A stretch of 64,000 nt of DNA from Lentisalinibacter sediminis (GCF_040706615.1 NZ_JAPDRF010000005.1:682001-746000), one strand, 5' to 3'. Counted from the stretch's first letter, positions 43,065 to 52,490 are shown. The notes: generated from the letters alone by a model not told the origin. Translations and numbers: made by a program.

Positions 43065-45061
43065 AGATCCGCGAAATCGGGGAAGCGGGCGTAGCCCGGG
43101 CAGGTGGCGGTCGCCTTCGACAGCGCCTGCCGTGCCCGTTCCTTCTCGCCCCGCGCGAGCCATACCTGCGTCAGGCGGCGGTAGGCGGTGGCGTCGTTCA
43201 GCTCGTCCGTCATGGCCTCGAGGCTGGCGTCGATCTCGTCCATGACGGTATCCGGCACGGCGTCGGGATCCAGCCGGCCGAGCATCGTGTAGTAGTATGC
43301 CCGCGCGGCCTGGTCAGCCGCCGGGGCGGTGCCTCGCAAGTGGTCGCGTTCCAGGATTTCGGCGGCGCGCAGATAGGCCTCCCGCGCCTTTGCGTTTTCC
43401 CCCGAGTGTCGATAGGAATCCGCGAGCGCACCCCACATCTGGTGGATCTCGGGCTCGCCGGTGGCAATAGCGTCGATGGCCCGCTGCCTCAGCTCCGCGG
43501 AGCGCTCGTAGTCGCCGAGCACGTAGTAGACCAGGCCGAGGAACTCGTCGCCGACGTAGGACTGGGGCGCGAGTTCGCGGGCGCGGAGATAGGCGTCGCG
43601 ACCGCGCTCGAAGTCGCCGCGGCAGACGTACCAGGTGCCCAGGTTGCCCAGCACGTATTCGTTCTCGTCCCGCGCGATCGCCTCTTCGCTGGCCGCGATG
43701 GCGCCGTCCAGGTCACCGGCGAACCAGCGCATGGTGGCCAGCGAGAACAGGGGCTTCCAAACGGTGGGATCGCTGTCGCCGGCTGCGCGCGCGGCGGCCA
43801 TCGCGCTCTCCAGCATGGCCTCCTTTCCGTCCTGCCGATAGGCCTGCAGGCGGCTGGCGGCCAGGCCGGCCAGCGCGTCCGTGTAGCTCGGTCGATCGGT
43901 CAGGATCTCCTCGTACAATGCCATGGCCTGATCGTTGCGTCCGGTGCGGCTGAGGAAGTGGGCATGAGCGGTCCGCACGGCCGGGTCTTCCGGTGCGAGC
44001 TGCAGCGCCTGGCCGCAGGTGCGGGCCGCATCCTCCAGCGCCCGTTCCTCATTACCCATCCAGTGTTCGGTCAGCAGCGCCTGGCACAGTCCGGCGTGGG
44101 CACGGGCGTAGTTCGCGTCCTGGCGCAGCGCGGCCTCGAAGTGGCTGCGGGCGCGCTTTACGTTGAGTTCGTTGGCGGGGCGATCCAGGAAGTACCGGCC
44201 CTGGAGGTAGTCGTCCTGCACCGGCGCCAGGGGGAAGTGCGGGCCGGCCCGTTCTCCGTCATCCACTCCGCCGACCGCCCGACGTACGGCCGCGGTCACG
44301 CGCTCCGCCACCGCGGGCAGGGATGTTTCCAGCTGCGCCGCCGGCAGGCTCTCCGCCCAAAGCTGATGGCGCACGCCGTCGTCGGCCACGATCCCGAAGC
44401 GCAGTCCGGCCAGGCGGCCGACGCGGACGAACTCGCCGTCGATGGCAGCATCGGTGCGCAGGCGTTCGGCGGCCTCCGCCGGGTCGAGGGCGCGGACCAG
44501 CACCGTGGCGCTGCCCTCGGCGACGGCGAAGTATTCGCTCAGAAGCTCACGCAGCAGGTTCGCCAGCCGGGCATCCGTATCGCCCCCGATGGGCATCACC
44601 ACAAGGCTCGCGGCGCCCAGCGTCAGCGGGGGCGGCGCTGACGCGGACGGCGCATCGGCGGGCGCGGACTCGCGCTGCATCAGCAGCCAGCCGACGCCGG
44701 CCAGCGCCGCCATGGAAAGGATCACCGAGAGCGCGAGCCAGGCCGGCCGCGGAGCGGCCCGGGCATCGGCGGCCGCCGACGGTTTCGGCAGCGCCTCCTC
44801 GTCGGCGCTGCGGTACAGCGTCCATGCCTCCACCTCCAGCGCGCGGGCGATGCGCTCCAGGGTCTGGAGCTCGACGGGGAGTTCGCGGAACGCGCGGCTG
44901 ACCATGTCCTTCGGCGCGGAATCGAGCCCTTCCAGGTCCGCGATCCGCTCCGCCAGCGCCGCCTGGGTGCGCAGCCCGGCATCGGTCAGCGCCCGGGTCA
45001 GCCTGGCCCGGGAGGCGCGTATGCCCCGCCTGCGCTGGTTTTCCTGTCCGGATGAAGTCAC
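43061..45061 (-). CDS. Membrane-anchored HTH-TPR protein
   Basis: The product is 666 residues. Residues about 20-85 have an HTH-like pattern (TQAALAERIADLEGLD, LERIARALEVE) preceding a single membrane helix (about 107-127, WLALSVILSMAALAGVGWLL). After a 150-residue region of adenylate-cyclase-associated CadC-like type (VMPIGG, LREL), TPR repeats run from about 270 to the C-terminus (ARAHAGLCQALL, DALAGLAASRL, ADSYRHSGENAKA). The layout resembles CadC/ToxR-like one-component proteins with TPRs, but the HTH is XRE-like rather than winged. Periplasmic TPRs would sense a ligand or protein. The N-terminal domain is tentative. Confidence 0.75.
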   Translation of the reverse strand: MTSSGQENQRRRGIRASRARLTRALTDAGLRTQAALAERIADLEGLDSAPKDMVSRAFRELPVELQTLERIARALEVEAWTLYRSADEEALPKPSAAADARAAPRPAWLALSVILSMAALAGVGWLLMQRESAPADAPSASAPPPLTLGAASLVVMPIGGDTDARLANLLRELLSEYFAVAEGSATVLVRALDPAEAAERLRTDAAIDGEFVRVGRLAGLRFGIVADDGVRHQLWAESLPAAQLETSLPAVAERVTAAVRRAVGGVDDGERAGPHFPLAPVQDDYLQGRYFLDRPANELNVKRARSHFEAALRQDANYARAHAGLCQALLTEHWMGNEERALEDAARTCGQALQLAPEDPAVRTAHAHFLSRTGRNDQAMALYEEILTDRPSYTDALAGLAASRLQAYRQDGKEAMLESAMAAARAAGDSDPTVWKPLFSLATMRWFAGDLDGAIAASEEAIARDENEYVLGNLGTWYVCRGDFERGRDAYLRARELAPQSYVGDEFLGLVYYVLGDYERSAELRQRAIDAIATGEPEIHQMWGALADSYRHSGENAKAREAYLRAAEILERDHLRGTAPAADQAARAYYYTMLGRLDPDAVPDTVMDEIDASLEAMTDELNDATAYRRLTQVWLARGEKERARQALSKATATCPGYARFPDFADL

Positions 45062-45201
45062 CGCTCTCGTTCTTCGTTATGGCGCGGTTTCGGGCTTATC
45101 CGCCCTCAATCGCCTCTATTTGACCCAAAAACCCGTTAGCTGTCGATGCGGCGGCGAGGGTGCCGGGGCCACGATCCATGCTGGTTCCGTGGGGGAGTGT
45201 G

Positions 45202-45492
45202 ATGAAGCGAGCCCTGACGACGCTTTGCCTGCTGCTGTCGCTGGGGACCGGCGGCTGCCGGGATGCCGCCATCAGCGGTACCTGGCAGGACCGCCAGGCG
45301 GAGACCACCTATCAGTTCCGCGACGACGGCCGCGTCACTGTCTCGGTGCTCGATGCCAGCGTCCCCGCGGAATACACCGTGGACGGCGACCGGGTGCTGG
45401 TCACCAGTCCCCAGGGAACCGTCGTGCTGAAGAAGCGAGAAGACCGGCTGTACGGCCCTATGGGCCAGGAACTCGTACGGCAGGCGGACTAG
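45202..45492 (+). CDS. Small lipoprotein
   Basis: The product is 96 residues from the ATG at 45202, preceded by GGGGGAG; an upstream in-frame ATG at 45160 is less likely because of the site and the signal. The signal MKRALTTLCLLLSLGTGGC ends at a lipobox Cys19. The mature part is 77 residues, beta-rich, with TWQDRQAETTYQFRDDGRV, resembling lipocalin-like or DUF4488-type small domains that test growth of a strand ('GTW..' pattern). Function unknown. The next gene is 22 bp downstream and may be co-transcribed. Confidence 0.75.
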   Translation: MKRALTTLCLLLSLGTGGCRDAAISGTWQDRQAETTYQFRDDGRVTVSVLDASVPAEYTVDGDRVLVTSPQGTVVLKKREDRLYGPMGQELVRQAD

Positions 45493-45514
45493 ACCGAGGA
45501 GAGGAGGAGACGAT

Positions 45515-46150
45515 ATGTCGAAACAGGTAGCACAAGGCCAGACCCTGGGGGCGTCCTGGGAGATACGCGTGCGCACCGGCACGGTGGACAGCACGGATAC
45601 CCGCTCCGAAACGGAGGTCAGCGGGTCGTTCGGCGGCGGCGGTGGCATGACCGTGGGCGGAACCGGCGGCAACATGCCGGTCTCGGGCCAGGTGCAGTCG
45701 AAGACCACACGGTACCAGAACATCTATCTCACGGACGAAGAGGGGAAGGAGCATGCCATCGAGCTCGTCGACTTCCTCGTGCCGTGCAAGCAGGGCCACA
45801 AGCTGAGCCTGTACCTGCTGTTCACCGGCGGCTCCGACTGGGGCTCCTACTGGCGCGCCTACAACCACAATACCGGGCAGCACTACGAGCACACGAAAGC
45901 CGCCAGGGACGAGTTGTTCCCCAAGCGGTTGTTCCTGATCGCCAGTGGCGCTCTGGCGCTGCTGTATTTCTTCCTCGCTTACGGCGAGGACGGCACCGGC
46001 TTCGGCGAGGCGCTGTTCACGGCGGCGATAGCCGGCGGCCTCACCGCCGGCGTGTTCTGGGTCATCTGCAAGATCATTGCGTATGCCCGTTCGTTACCCG
46101 TACGAAAGAACCCGACCTTCACGCGCCATCTCGCGGAAATGAGCCGCTAG
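45515..46150 (+). CDS. Membrane protein of unknown function with C-terminal two-TM hairpin
   Basis: The product is 211 residues. The first 130 are soluble, beta-rich and Gly-rich near 38-62 (GGGGGMTVGGTGG). Two membrane helices (about 138-154 and 165-187) close the protein. I do not recognise the family. Gly-rich loops and a 'YLTDEEGKEHAIEL' stretch suggest an envelope stress or gating role but nothing specific. It follows the small lipoprotein by 22 bp, with GGAGGAG before the ATG. Its TAG stop opens a family 1 repeat. Confidence 0.72.
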   Translation: MSKQVAQGQTLGASWEIRVRTGTVDSTDTRSETEVSGSFGGGGGMTVGGTGGNMPVSGQVQSKTTRYQNIYLTDEEGKEHAIELVDFLVPCKQGHKLSLYLLFTGGSDWGSYWRAYNHNTGQHYEHTKAARDELFPKRLFLIASGALALLYFFLAYGEDGTGFGEALFTAAIAGGLTAGVFWVICKIIAYARSLPVRKNPTFTRHLAEMSR

Positions 46151-46210
46151 GAGGGCATGTAGGAGGGCGTTCAGGCCCGATATGCCGATCGGGCCTGAAG
46201 GCCCTCCTAC
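46148..46210. repeat. Family 1 REP pair with a duplicated head, supplies a stop codon
   Basis: TAGGAGGGC at 46148 (its TAG is the stop codon of the upstream gene) is followed by GTAGGAGGGCGTTCAGGCCC at 46159 and an inverted copy ending CTAC at 46210. The partial head at 46148 is a shortened duplicate. Confidence 0.73.
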
Positions 46211-46218
46211 AGTTTCCT

Positions 46219-48108
46219 CTAGCGGGCAGGGCGGCGGCCGCGGAGATCGGCCAGGTAGATGCCGGCCCAGCCGGCCTCCTCCGTGCCCATGCTCGCGGTC
46301 ACGGCGAGCCAGCCGTTGCGGTAGGCCTCGCGTTCCAGCGCGAGACCGGTGATCGGCAGGATTTCAGCGGAGTCCGGGTCCACGGCCTGCGGATCCAGCA
46401 GCGTGCCTGCCCATCCGGTCTCGAGCAGGGTGACGGTGTTCGCCCGTGACGCGCCGAGTGCCTCCGCGAGGTAGATGCCGTCCACCGGTGTCGACCCTGC
46501 GCGGCGGCCCTGGAACGCGACGCGGAACGTCGCGCCGGCCCGCTCGGACACGGACACGAACGCGGCGGAACGGAAGCGCGGCGGTTTGCCGCAGCCCTCG
46601 CTCTCGCCGGCACCCGGCGGGGCGCCCGAGTAATTCCAGTAGATGAAGTCCTCGTAGTCTTCGCCGGCACCGGCCCGGGCCATCAGCCGCAGCCGCCGGG
46701 TGCGGGTGTCGTAGACGAAGATGCCCTGATTAACGGACACCTCTTTCTGCTGGTAGCAGCGCGGGTACAGCGGATCGTCGATATCGTCGCACACGCTGTG
46801 CACGTCGCCGTTGATCTCGCCGTCCGGGCCGTCCGCGAAGTCGCCGGCATGGTTGCAGTAGTCGCGCCGGATGCGGTTGCCTTCCTCGGGGCAGTACAGC
46901 CGCAGCGTCCGGGTCTCGTCGCCCCAGGCGCCCCAGAAGCCGACGAAGCGGCCGTCGAAGGACAGGCCTTCGCCGATGCGGGTGAATCGGCCTGCGCCGC
47001 GTACCGGCACCTTGTCGTCGAGCCCGACGAGCGTGCGCAGCGGCGCCGCCGGCCGGCCCAGCTCGGACTGGTAGATGCCGCCGCAGCTGGGGTCGTCCTC
47101 GTTGTCGTAGCCCACGAAGACGACGCGGCCCCGGGCCGCGCTCGGCGGCGCGGTGGAGTCGAAGGTGATGTCGCCGCGGCAGTAGCGGTGATTCGGGATG
47201 AGCGTATCGGAGTTCGCGATCAGTGCGATCGGCTCCAGGCCGCCGGCATAGTCGTCCGCCACCTTGCGGTAGAACACGCCGGTCTTGTCTTCGCCGTCCG
47301 ACGGATCGGTGTAGTTGCCCTTGAAGGCGATGTAGCCCTCGTCCGTGACGGCGGGCGAGCCCGGGAACACCTCGAAGCGGGTGGTGGCGGCCAGATCCGG
47401 CACGGCGAACAGATACGTGAGGTCCACGTAGTCGGATGGGCCGACCTCGCCGAGCAGGCTGGCGCCGGTGCGCAGTGCGCTTGCCGGGTCGCCGGCGGCC
47501 GGATTGAAGTACACGCCGGTGGTGCCGGCGCGGGACTCGTCCTCTTCCTCGCCGTACGTCCACACGGGCGGATGGTTGCCGCGGGTGGCCACGGCGTCGC
47601 GGTGCAGCGCGATGCGGGGGATCGACGGGAACTCGTTGAAGGTGGCCAGGAGCCAGTCCGGGCCGCCTCCGCCGCCGCCGCCGTGTCCGCCGCCGCCGCC
47701 ATGGGTGTCACCCGCGCCGCCGTGGCTGCCGCCATCGTCGCCGTGGCTCCCGCCGCCGCCCGCCGGATATTCGGTGTTGTTCGGGTCCGGCACCGCGGTG
47801 TCGCGGTCGGCGATCCGGCGTATTGCCGAGCCTGCCGTGCCCATGTCGCGGACGTAGATGCCGCTGATCGGCCCGCGCTGCCTTCCGGTGCTGCGGGCGC
47901 GGAACACCACCATGGCGTTGCTGTTCACCGAAGGCGGGTTGTAGCTGTTGTAGGTACGGTTCGGATGGCCGGGGATGGCGTCGCCGTTGTTGACCACGAC
48001 CTGCCAGGACGGGTCGGAGCGGTCGCCCGCCAGGCCGGTGCCCGCGAGGGCGGTCAGCACGGTGACGGCTCCGGCCAGCATCATTATGTAAAGCTTGTGT
48101 GTTCTCAT
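46219..48108 (-). CDS. Large secreted protein with His/Gly-rich insert, function unknown
   Basis: The product is 629 residues with a signal peptide (1-27). Residues about 116-151 are a low-complexity insert rich in Gly and His (SHGD, THGG). The rest is beta-rich with many Tyr/Trp/Asp blocks such as TGVYFNP, GIYQSELG and GIFVYD. Repeated short beta-strand units (GIY/GVF + aliphatic) suggest a multi-bladed propeller. I do not recognise a family. It is a secreted surface or periplasmic protein, and may bind metals through the His-rich stretch. The neighbour at 48302 is also secreted and Gly-rich. Confidence 0.7.
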   Translation of the reverse strand: MRTHKLYIMMLAGAVTVLTALAGTGLAGDRSDPSWQVVVNNGDAIPGHPNRTYNSYNPPSVNSNAMVVFRARSTGRQRGPISGIYVRDMGTAGSAIRRIADRDTAVPDPNNTEYPAGGGGSHGDDGGSHGGAGDTHGGGGGHGGGGGGGPDWLLATFNEFPSIPRIALHRDAVATRGNHPPVWTYGEEEDESRAGTTGVYFNPAAGDPASALRTGASLLGEVGPSDYVDLTYLFAVPDLAATTRFEVFPGSPAVTDEGYIAFKGNYTDPSDGEDKTGVFYRKVADDYAGGLEPIALIANSDTLIPNHRYCRGDITFDSTAPPSAARGRVVFVGYDNEDDPSCGGIYQSELGRPAAPLRTLVGLDDKVPVRGAGRFTRIGEGLSFDGRFVGFWGAWGDETRTLRLYCPEEGNRIRRDYCNHAGDFADGPDGEINGDVHSVCDDIDDPLYPRCYQQKEVSVNQGIFVYDTRTRRLRLMARAGAGEDYEDFIYWNYSGAPPGAGESEGCGKPPRFRSAAFVSVSERAGATFRVAFQGRRAGSTPVDGIYLAEALGASRANTVTLLETGWAGTLLDPQAVDPDSAEILPITGLALEREAYRNGWLAVTASMGTEEAGWAGIYLADLRGRRPAR

Positions 48109-48182
48109 TGTGGGATACCCCTTGCCGGCATCATTGCGGCGTAGACCGGCCGGGGAGGGTCTGTGACCGCTCCCCGGCCGTC

Positions 48183-48229
48183 GGTGAGGTCAGCTGCAGG
48201 GCTCCTCCCTGGCCCGGCTGACCCTCACC
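48183..48229. other. GC-rich hairpin between two secreted-protein genes
   Basis: GGTGAGGTCAGC (48183-48194) pairs with GCTGACCCTCACC (48217-48229) around a 22-base loop. It lies downstream of the 48302-gene stop on the minus strand and could attenuate or terminate transcription. There is no T-run. Confidence 0.35.
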
Positions 48230-48301
48230 TGGAGCCCCGTCCCTGGAGCCGCCTTCCCTGGCCGTGCCGTCCCTGGCGGTTCCGTTCCCGGGAGAGGCCG
48301 A

Positions 48302-49885
48302 TCAGCGGTTGCGGCCTCCGCCGCTGCCGCCGCCACCGCCGCCACCACCGGCCTTTACGGCCGTCACGACGGTGGTTTCCTTGACCACGTCGTTCATCCC
48401 GTTGACGTCATCCTCGGCGATCACCTCGGCCCTCCATTCGATGGTCGTGGCGTAATCCATGCTGAAGAAGAACGTCCAGCTGGTGGAGTAACCGGCCGCC
48501 AGAGTGAACGGTTCGGTGTACTCGGTTCCGGCGAACACTTCGGTCTCGGTGACGATCCCGCCGTCTATCAGGTACAGCGGTCCTACCACCGCGCCGTCGC
48601 TGTCGATGCCGGTCAGCTTCACGAAGCCGGTCGCGTCAGCGGGTCCCGCGTTGGCGACCGTCAGCGTGCCTTCCCGGCCTTCGGTGTCGGCCACCATCCG
48701 CTTCGGCACCTGCAGCCCGGAGTCGGCGCTGATCGAGACGTCGTAGTAGACGTCCGCGCTCGCCTCACAGGGCACCGGCGTGGCGTAGTCGCCCGGCACC
48801 GGCCAGGTGTGGAAGAAGTCGATCACTGCCCGGCTGTCATCGGCGGCGGTTGCGAATGCGCCGATGTTCGAGCCGTCGTAGCTGTCCGTCAGTTCGGGGA
48901 CGGCCGCGAGGATCGGGCCGGTCTCGATCATGAAGTACGGCGTCGGGTCGTATTCCCAGAGGTACTCGAACCAGCCGTCCTGCGGATCGCCCGCCGGTAT
49001 GTAGGCGGGATACGGCAGGTCGCCGAACGTTGCCAACCGGTTGTAGGTGTAGGCGGAGAAATCCAGGAAGCACTTGCGCACGTGCTGGATCACGCCCATC
49101 ACTTCTTCCTTCACGTCGATGCAGCGTGTGTCGAGCATGGCGTTCGCAGATTCCTCGGTCAGCCCGAGGATCTCGTTGAGGTAGACCACGAGGTCCACGC
49201 CGACGAATCCGGACTTGTCCGCCGCTGCGCCGAGGCTCGTCGCAGCCGCGGCCATCCAGTCGCCGCGCGGCAGCATGATGTTGTCGCCGAGCGAACCTTC
49301 AAGCATCAGCGCCCGGTACATGGCCAGGTGCTGCAGCGGCGAGTCGATGGTGGAAGTCGCCACGTACTCGTCGCCCTCGACGGTCGGGTCCGGATCGATC
49401 ACGCTGGACGCCACCGGCCGGCCGGCCGGATCCAGGCTGAGGCAACCCGCAGTCGCCAGCGTCAGCCTTGCTTCTTCGAGCTGCGACTCGAACACGGTGT
49501 CCGGCGATCTCGCCTCGTTGATGCGGCCGAAATCGACTTCCTGCGTGTAGATGGAATAAGGACCTTCCGCCGAGCAGGTAGTCGGATCGACCGGGACGAT
49601 GCGGCAGTCCGCTTCGTCGGTCGTGCCGGGGATCTGGATGCAGCCCTCGAAAGTCTCGGCTGCCAGCGGCTGCTGGCAATCGCCGGCCGTCAGGATCGGC
49701 ACGCCCCACTCATCCCGATACAGGATGAACAGGTCGCCGTAGTCCGGCGGCTCGTTGCCGCTGTCGTGACCTCCGCCGTTGCCGCCGCCGACGCCAGGTG
49801 GCCGTTCGGCCATGACGCCACTGCTGAATGCGAACAATCCGACGAGGATCGCTGTCAGCACGTAACAGATTCCTTGTTTCTTCAT
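48302..49885 (-). CDS. Secreted protein with poly-Gly C-terminus, function unknown
   Basis: The product is 527 residues from the ATG at 49885, which follows AGGAGGAG and starts a clear signal peptide (MKKQGICYVLTAILVGLF, cleavage near 26). The mature N-terminus has GVGGGNGGG. The body has no recognised domain; several regions are Asp/Tyr-rich (YLWEYDPTPYF, HTWPVPGDYAT). The C-terminal 100 residues look like an Ig/CARDB-like beta-sandwich (GTLTVANAGPADATGFVKL). The very end is a Gly run then GGGRNR. This is a secreted protein, perhaps anchored by its tail. The phased GTAA repeats upstream may control it. Confidence 0.72.
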   Translation of the reverse strand: MKKQGICYVLTAILVGLFAFSSGVMAERPPGVGGGNGGGHDSGNEPPDYGDLFILYRDEWGVPILTAGDCQQPLAAETFEGCIQIPGTTDEADCRIVPVDPTTCSAEGPYSIYTQEVDFGRINEARSPDTVFESQLEEARLTLATAGCLSLDPAGRPVASSVIDPDPTVEGDEYVATSTIDSPLQHLAMYRALMLEGSLGDNIMLPRGDWMAAAATSLGAAADKSGFVGVDLVVYLNEILGLTEESANAMLDTRCIDVKEEVMGVIQHVRKCFLDFSAYTYNRLATFGDLPYPAYIPAGDPQDGWFEYLWEYDPTPYFMIETGPILAAVPELTDSYDGSNIGAFATAADDSRAVIDFFHTWPVPGDYATPVPCEASADVYYDVSISADSGLQVPKRMVADTEGREGTLTVANAGPADATGFVKLTGIDSDGAVVGPLYLIDGGIVTETEVFAGTEYTEPFTLAAGYSTSWTFFFSMDYATTIEWRAEVIAEDDVNGMNDVVKETTVVTAVKAGGGGGGGGSGGGRNR

Positions 49886-50140
49886 GACAGGCTCCTCCTG
49901 CCCCCAATGCCTGCCGCGGGCGGATGCTGCGGGGCGCTGCAGCTGGCGTCCCCCGAAGGGGTCGGAGCACCGCGGCCGGAGGTGAAGCGAGGAAGTGGTC
50001 GTGTCGCGCCGTCTTGTTCGATTTTCGCGCATGGCACCTTCTCCTTGCCTCCTGGGTTCCATGCTAGGGCCGGCGTTTAAAGGGCGGCGCCACCGTGAGT
50101 AAAGGGTGCGTAATTCCGTTGTAAACTTTTGTAAGCGCCG
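49886..50140. other. Intergenic region upstream of the 48302 gene
   Basis: The 255 bp contain four phased GTAA repeats and a possible promoter for the secreted-protein gene on the minus strand. AGGAGG just before 49885 is its ribosome site. A short open frame at 50030 (ATGCGCGAAAATC...) has its own ribosome-like site but no clear product. Confidence 0.45.
50099..50134 (-). promoter_or_regulatory. Four phased GTAA direct repeats, candidate OmpR-family operator
   Basis: GTAA occurs at 50099, 50110, 50121 and 50131, spacing 11, 11 and 10 bp. On the minus strand they read TTAC, giving TTTACTCAC, ATTACGCACCC and TTTACAACGGA units. Helically phased direct repeats are typical of OmpR/PhoB-family regulators, and an OmpR-type regulator is encoded at 52491. 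The repeats lie about 215-250 bp upstream of the secreted-protein start, next to a TAGCAT -10-like box. The link is inference. Confidence 0.4.
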
Positions 50141-52315
50141 TCAACCGGGCGCGGCGACGGAATGCGAATCGCTCAGAGCCTGCCGGACGGCGGCGAGGAG
50201 GTCGGTTTCGCCGTAAGGCTTCGAAAGGATGGAGTAGCCGCCGTCGACGGCGCGGGCGGCCTGGTCGCTGTAGCCCGTGGTGAGCAGGATGCCGGTGCCC
50301 GGGTAATGACGGCCGACCCAGTCGGCAAGCTCGAGGCCGCTCGTACCGCCGGGCATGACGATGTCGGTGAACAGCAGCGCGACTTCCGTCTGCTTCATCA
50401 GCAGCTCCCGAGCCGCGACGATTCCGGATGCTTCCAGTACCCGGTAGCCGGCAGCGGACAGCGTGCGCGCCGCGTAGCGTCGCAGCCTGGCCTCGTCCTC
50501 AACCACCAGGATCGTCTCGGCGGGAGCCGCCTGCGGCCCCGCCGGCCGCACGGTGTCGTCATGCGGCTGCGCTTCCGCCGCTTCCGGGAAATACAGGGTG
50601 ACGGTCGTGCCGCCGCCAGGCTCGCTGTCCATGCGCAGGTCGCCGCCGGACTGGCGGACGAAGCCGTAGACCATGCTGAGGCCGAGTCCGCTGCCCTTGC
50701 CGGGGCCCTTGGTCGTGAAAAACGGCTCGATCGCTCTGGCCAGCACTTCGGCACTCATGCCTTCGCCCGTATCGGTGATGCTCAGCGTCACGCAGGGACC
50801 ACTGGCCATGTCGAGGCTGCTGCCGGCGCGGATCTCTTCCCGCCGCGCCGCGATACGGAGTCCGCCGCCGCCCGGCATCGCGTCGCTGGCGTTGATGGTC
50901 AGGTTCAGCAGCGCGCTCTGCAGCTGCTGGATATCCGCCTGCACGGGCAGCGATCCGGTGTCGGTGTCGAGTGTGATTTCCACTCCGTCTGCGGCCACGC
51001 GCTCGAGGAAGCGCCGGTTGTCGCGCAGGAAGACACCGAGGTCGATGGTCTCCGGCTTCAGGGTCTGCTTGCGCGAGAAGGCCAGCAGCTGCTGGATGAG
51101 GCCGCTGCCGTCCTCTGCCGCCGAAACCGCATCGTCGATCAGCTCGGCCGCTTCGGTATCGCCGGAGCGCACACGACGCTTAAGCAGCCGCAGGTTGCCG
51201 AGTATGACGGTGAGCAGGTTGTTGAAATCATGCGCGATACCGCCTGTGAGCCTGCCCAGTACCTCCATCTTCCGTGCGTGTGCGAGTTCCAGTTCCCGCT
51301 CCCGGCGCTCGGTCGTGTCCACGAAGCTGACCACCGCACCGATGATCTCGCCGTCGCGGCGCATGGGCCGCGTGCGGTACTCCGCCGGGAAGCCGGTGCC
51401 GTCGTTGCGCCACAGCATCTCGTCGTCGAGCTGCAGCGATTCGCCGTGGGAGATGGCGCGGGCCGCAGGGCATTCGTCCCTGGGGTGGGGACTGCCGTCG
51501 GGGTGGGTGTGGTGGATCAGCTCGTGGATGTCGCGGCCCAGGAGTTCGGCCTCGCCGCCGTAACCCAGCTGGTGCACGGCGGCCCGGTTGGCGAAGGTGC
51601 AGCGGCCATCCAGATCCATGCCGAAGATGCCTTCGCCGGTTGAGGCAAGGATCAGACGCAGCCGCTCCTCCCGCTCGTGCAGCGCGCGCACCATCGGATT
51701 GCCCAGGCGCAGGAACAGAAGGGTGGCGGCCCCGATCAGCGCCAGCGCGACGGTGAGGACGAGGGCGCCGGCACGGAAGAACGGGGCGCGGATCTCGGCC
51801 AGATCGATCTTGGCGACGACGCCCAGCCCCAGGACATCCACCGCATCGTAGGCGGCCAGAACGCGGGTGCCGTGATAGTCGCTGCCGATCATCGTGCCTC
51901 TCTCCCCGGACAACGCGCGATGCATGGGCTGCGAGAAGGACGAGCCCCAGGGCACCGGGGCCGGCGGGCCGCCCACGGCGTGGTGGTGGCGCATCAGGAA
52001 CACGATGTCGTCGCCTTCGCGCCGCCCGAGGGTCACCTCGGCGGAGCCGCGTATGGTGTGCTCGTGGGTGAAGGCCTGTCGGATCTGGGCCAGGGTGGCC
52101 TCCGCCGCGGAGCCGGGGTAATCGTGCCGGTAGCGCTGGTCGAACTCGCTCATCTGCTCGATCAGCCGCGCCAGCGTGTGTGCGCTGTCCACGAGCTGCT
52201 GACGCTGGCGCTCGAAAGCGGTGTCGTAGAGCACGCCTATGGAGACTGCCGTGGCCACCGTAACGACGACGGTCATCGTGAGTATCAGCAGGGCTATACG
52301 CCTGTATTCCGCCAC
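50141..52315 (-). CDS. Hybrid histidine kinase with periplasmic sensor, PAS and receiver
   Basis: The product is about 724 residues from a GTG at 52315 (AGGA at seven bases), a start I chose because longer starts would run into the divergent regulator gene; an ATG at 52453 is the alternative. Domains in order: TM1 (about 7-28), a periplasmic sensor of about 150 residues, TM2 (about 183-203), PAS (about 215-340), HisKA with His362 (GGIAHDFNNLL), HATPase (GKGSGLGLSMVYGF) and a receiver (TDIVMPGG). Signals sensed are unknown. Divergent from the OmpR-type regulator at 52491, and they probably form one pathway. Confidence 0.88.
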   Translation of the reverse strand: MAEYRRIALLILTMTVVVTVATAVSIGVLYDTAFERQRQQLVDSAHTLARLIEQMSEFDQRYRHDYPGSAAEATLAQIRQAFTHEHTIRGSAEVTLGRREGDDIVFLMRHHHAVGGPPAPVPWGSSFSQPMHRALSGERGTMIGSDYHGTRVLAAYDAVDVLGLGVVAKIDLAEIRAPFFRAGALVLTVALALIGAATLLFLRLGNPMVRALHEREERLRLILASTGEGIFGMDLDGRCTFANRAAVHQLGYGGEAELLGRDIHELIHHTHPDGSPHPRDECPAARAISHGESLQLDDEMLWRNDGTGFPAEYRTRPMRRDGEIIGAVVSFVDTTERRERELELAHARKMEVLGRLTGGIAHDFNNLLTVILGNLRLLKRRVRSGDTEAAELIDDAVSAAEDGSGLIQQLLAFSRKQTLKPETIDLGVFLRDNRRFLERVAADGVEITLDTDTGSLPVQADIQQLQSALLNLTINASDAMPGGGGLRIAARREEIRAGSSLDMASGPCVTLSITDTGEGMSAEVLARAIEPFFTTKGPGKGSGLGLSMVYGFVRQSGGDLRMDSEPGGGTTVTLYFPEAAEAQPHDDTVRPAGPQAAPAETILVVEDEARLRRYAARTLSAAGYRVLEASGIVAARELLMKQTEVALLFTDIVMPGGTSGLELADWVGRHYPGTGILLTTGYSDQAARAVDGGYSILSKPYGETDLLAAVRQALSDSHSVAAPG

Positions 52316-52490
52316 TGCGGGGTCCTGCGGTCTGTCTCCGCCCTCCAGCCGGTTCGGCAGCCGATTTTCCGGCCAGTCTGAACCCGTACCCTGATTCGCG
52401 CCATCCGCAGGGTCCGCATAAATCGCGATAGAAATCCCATGCCAATGGGACATACTGGATTCCCATCCCACAGAGCCGGGAGAAGGCCGC

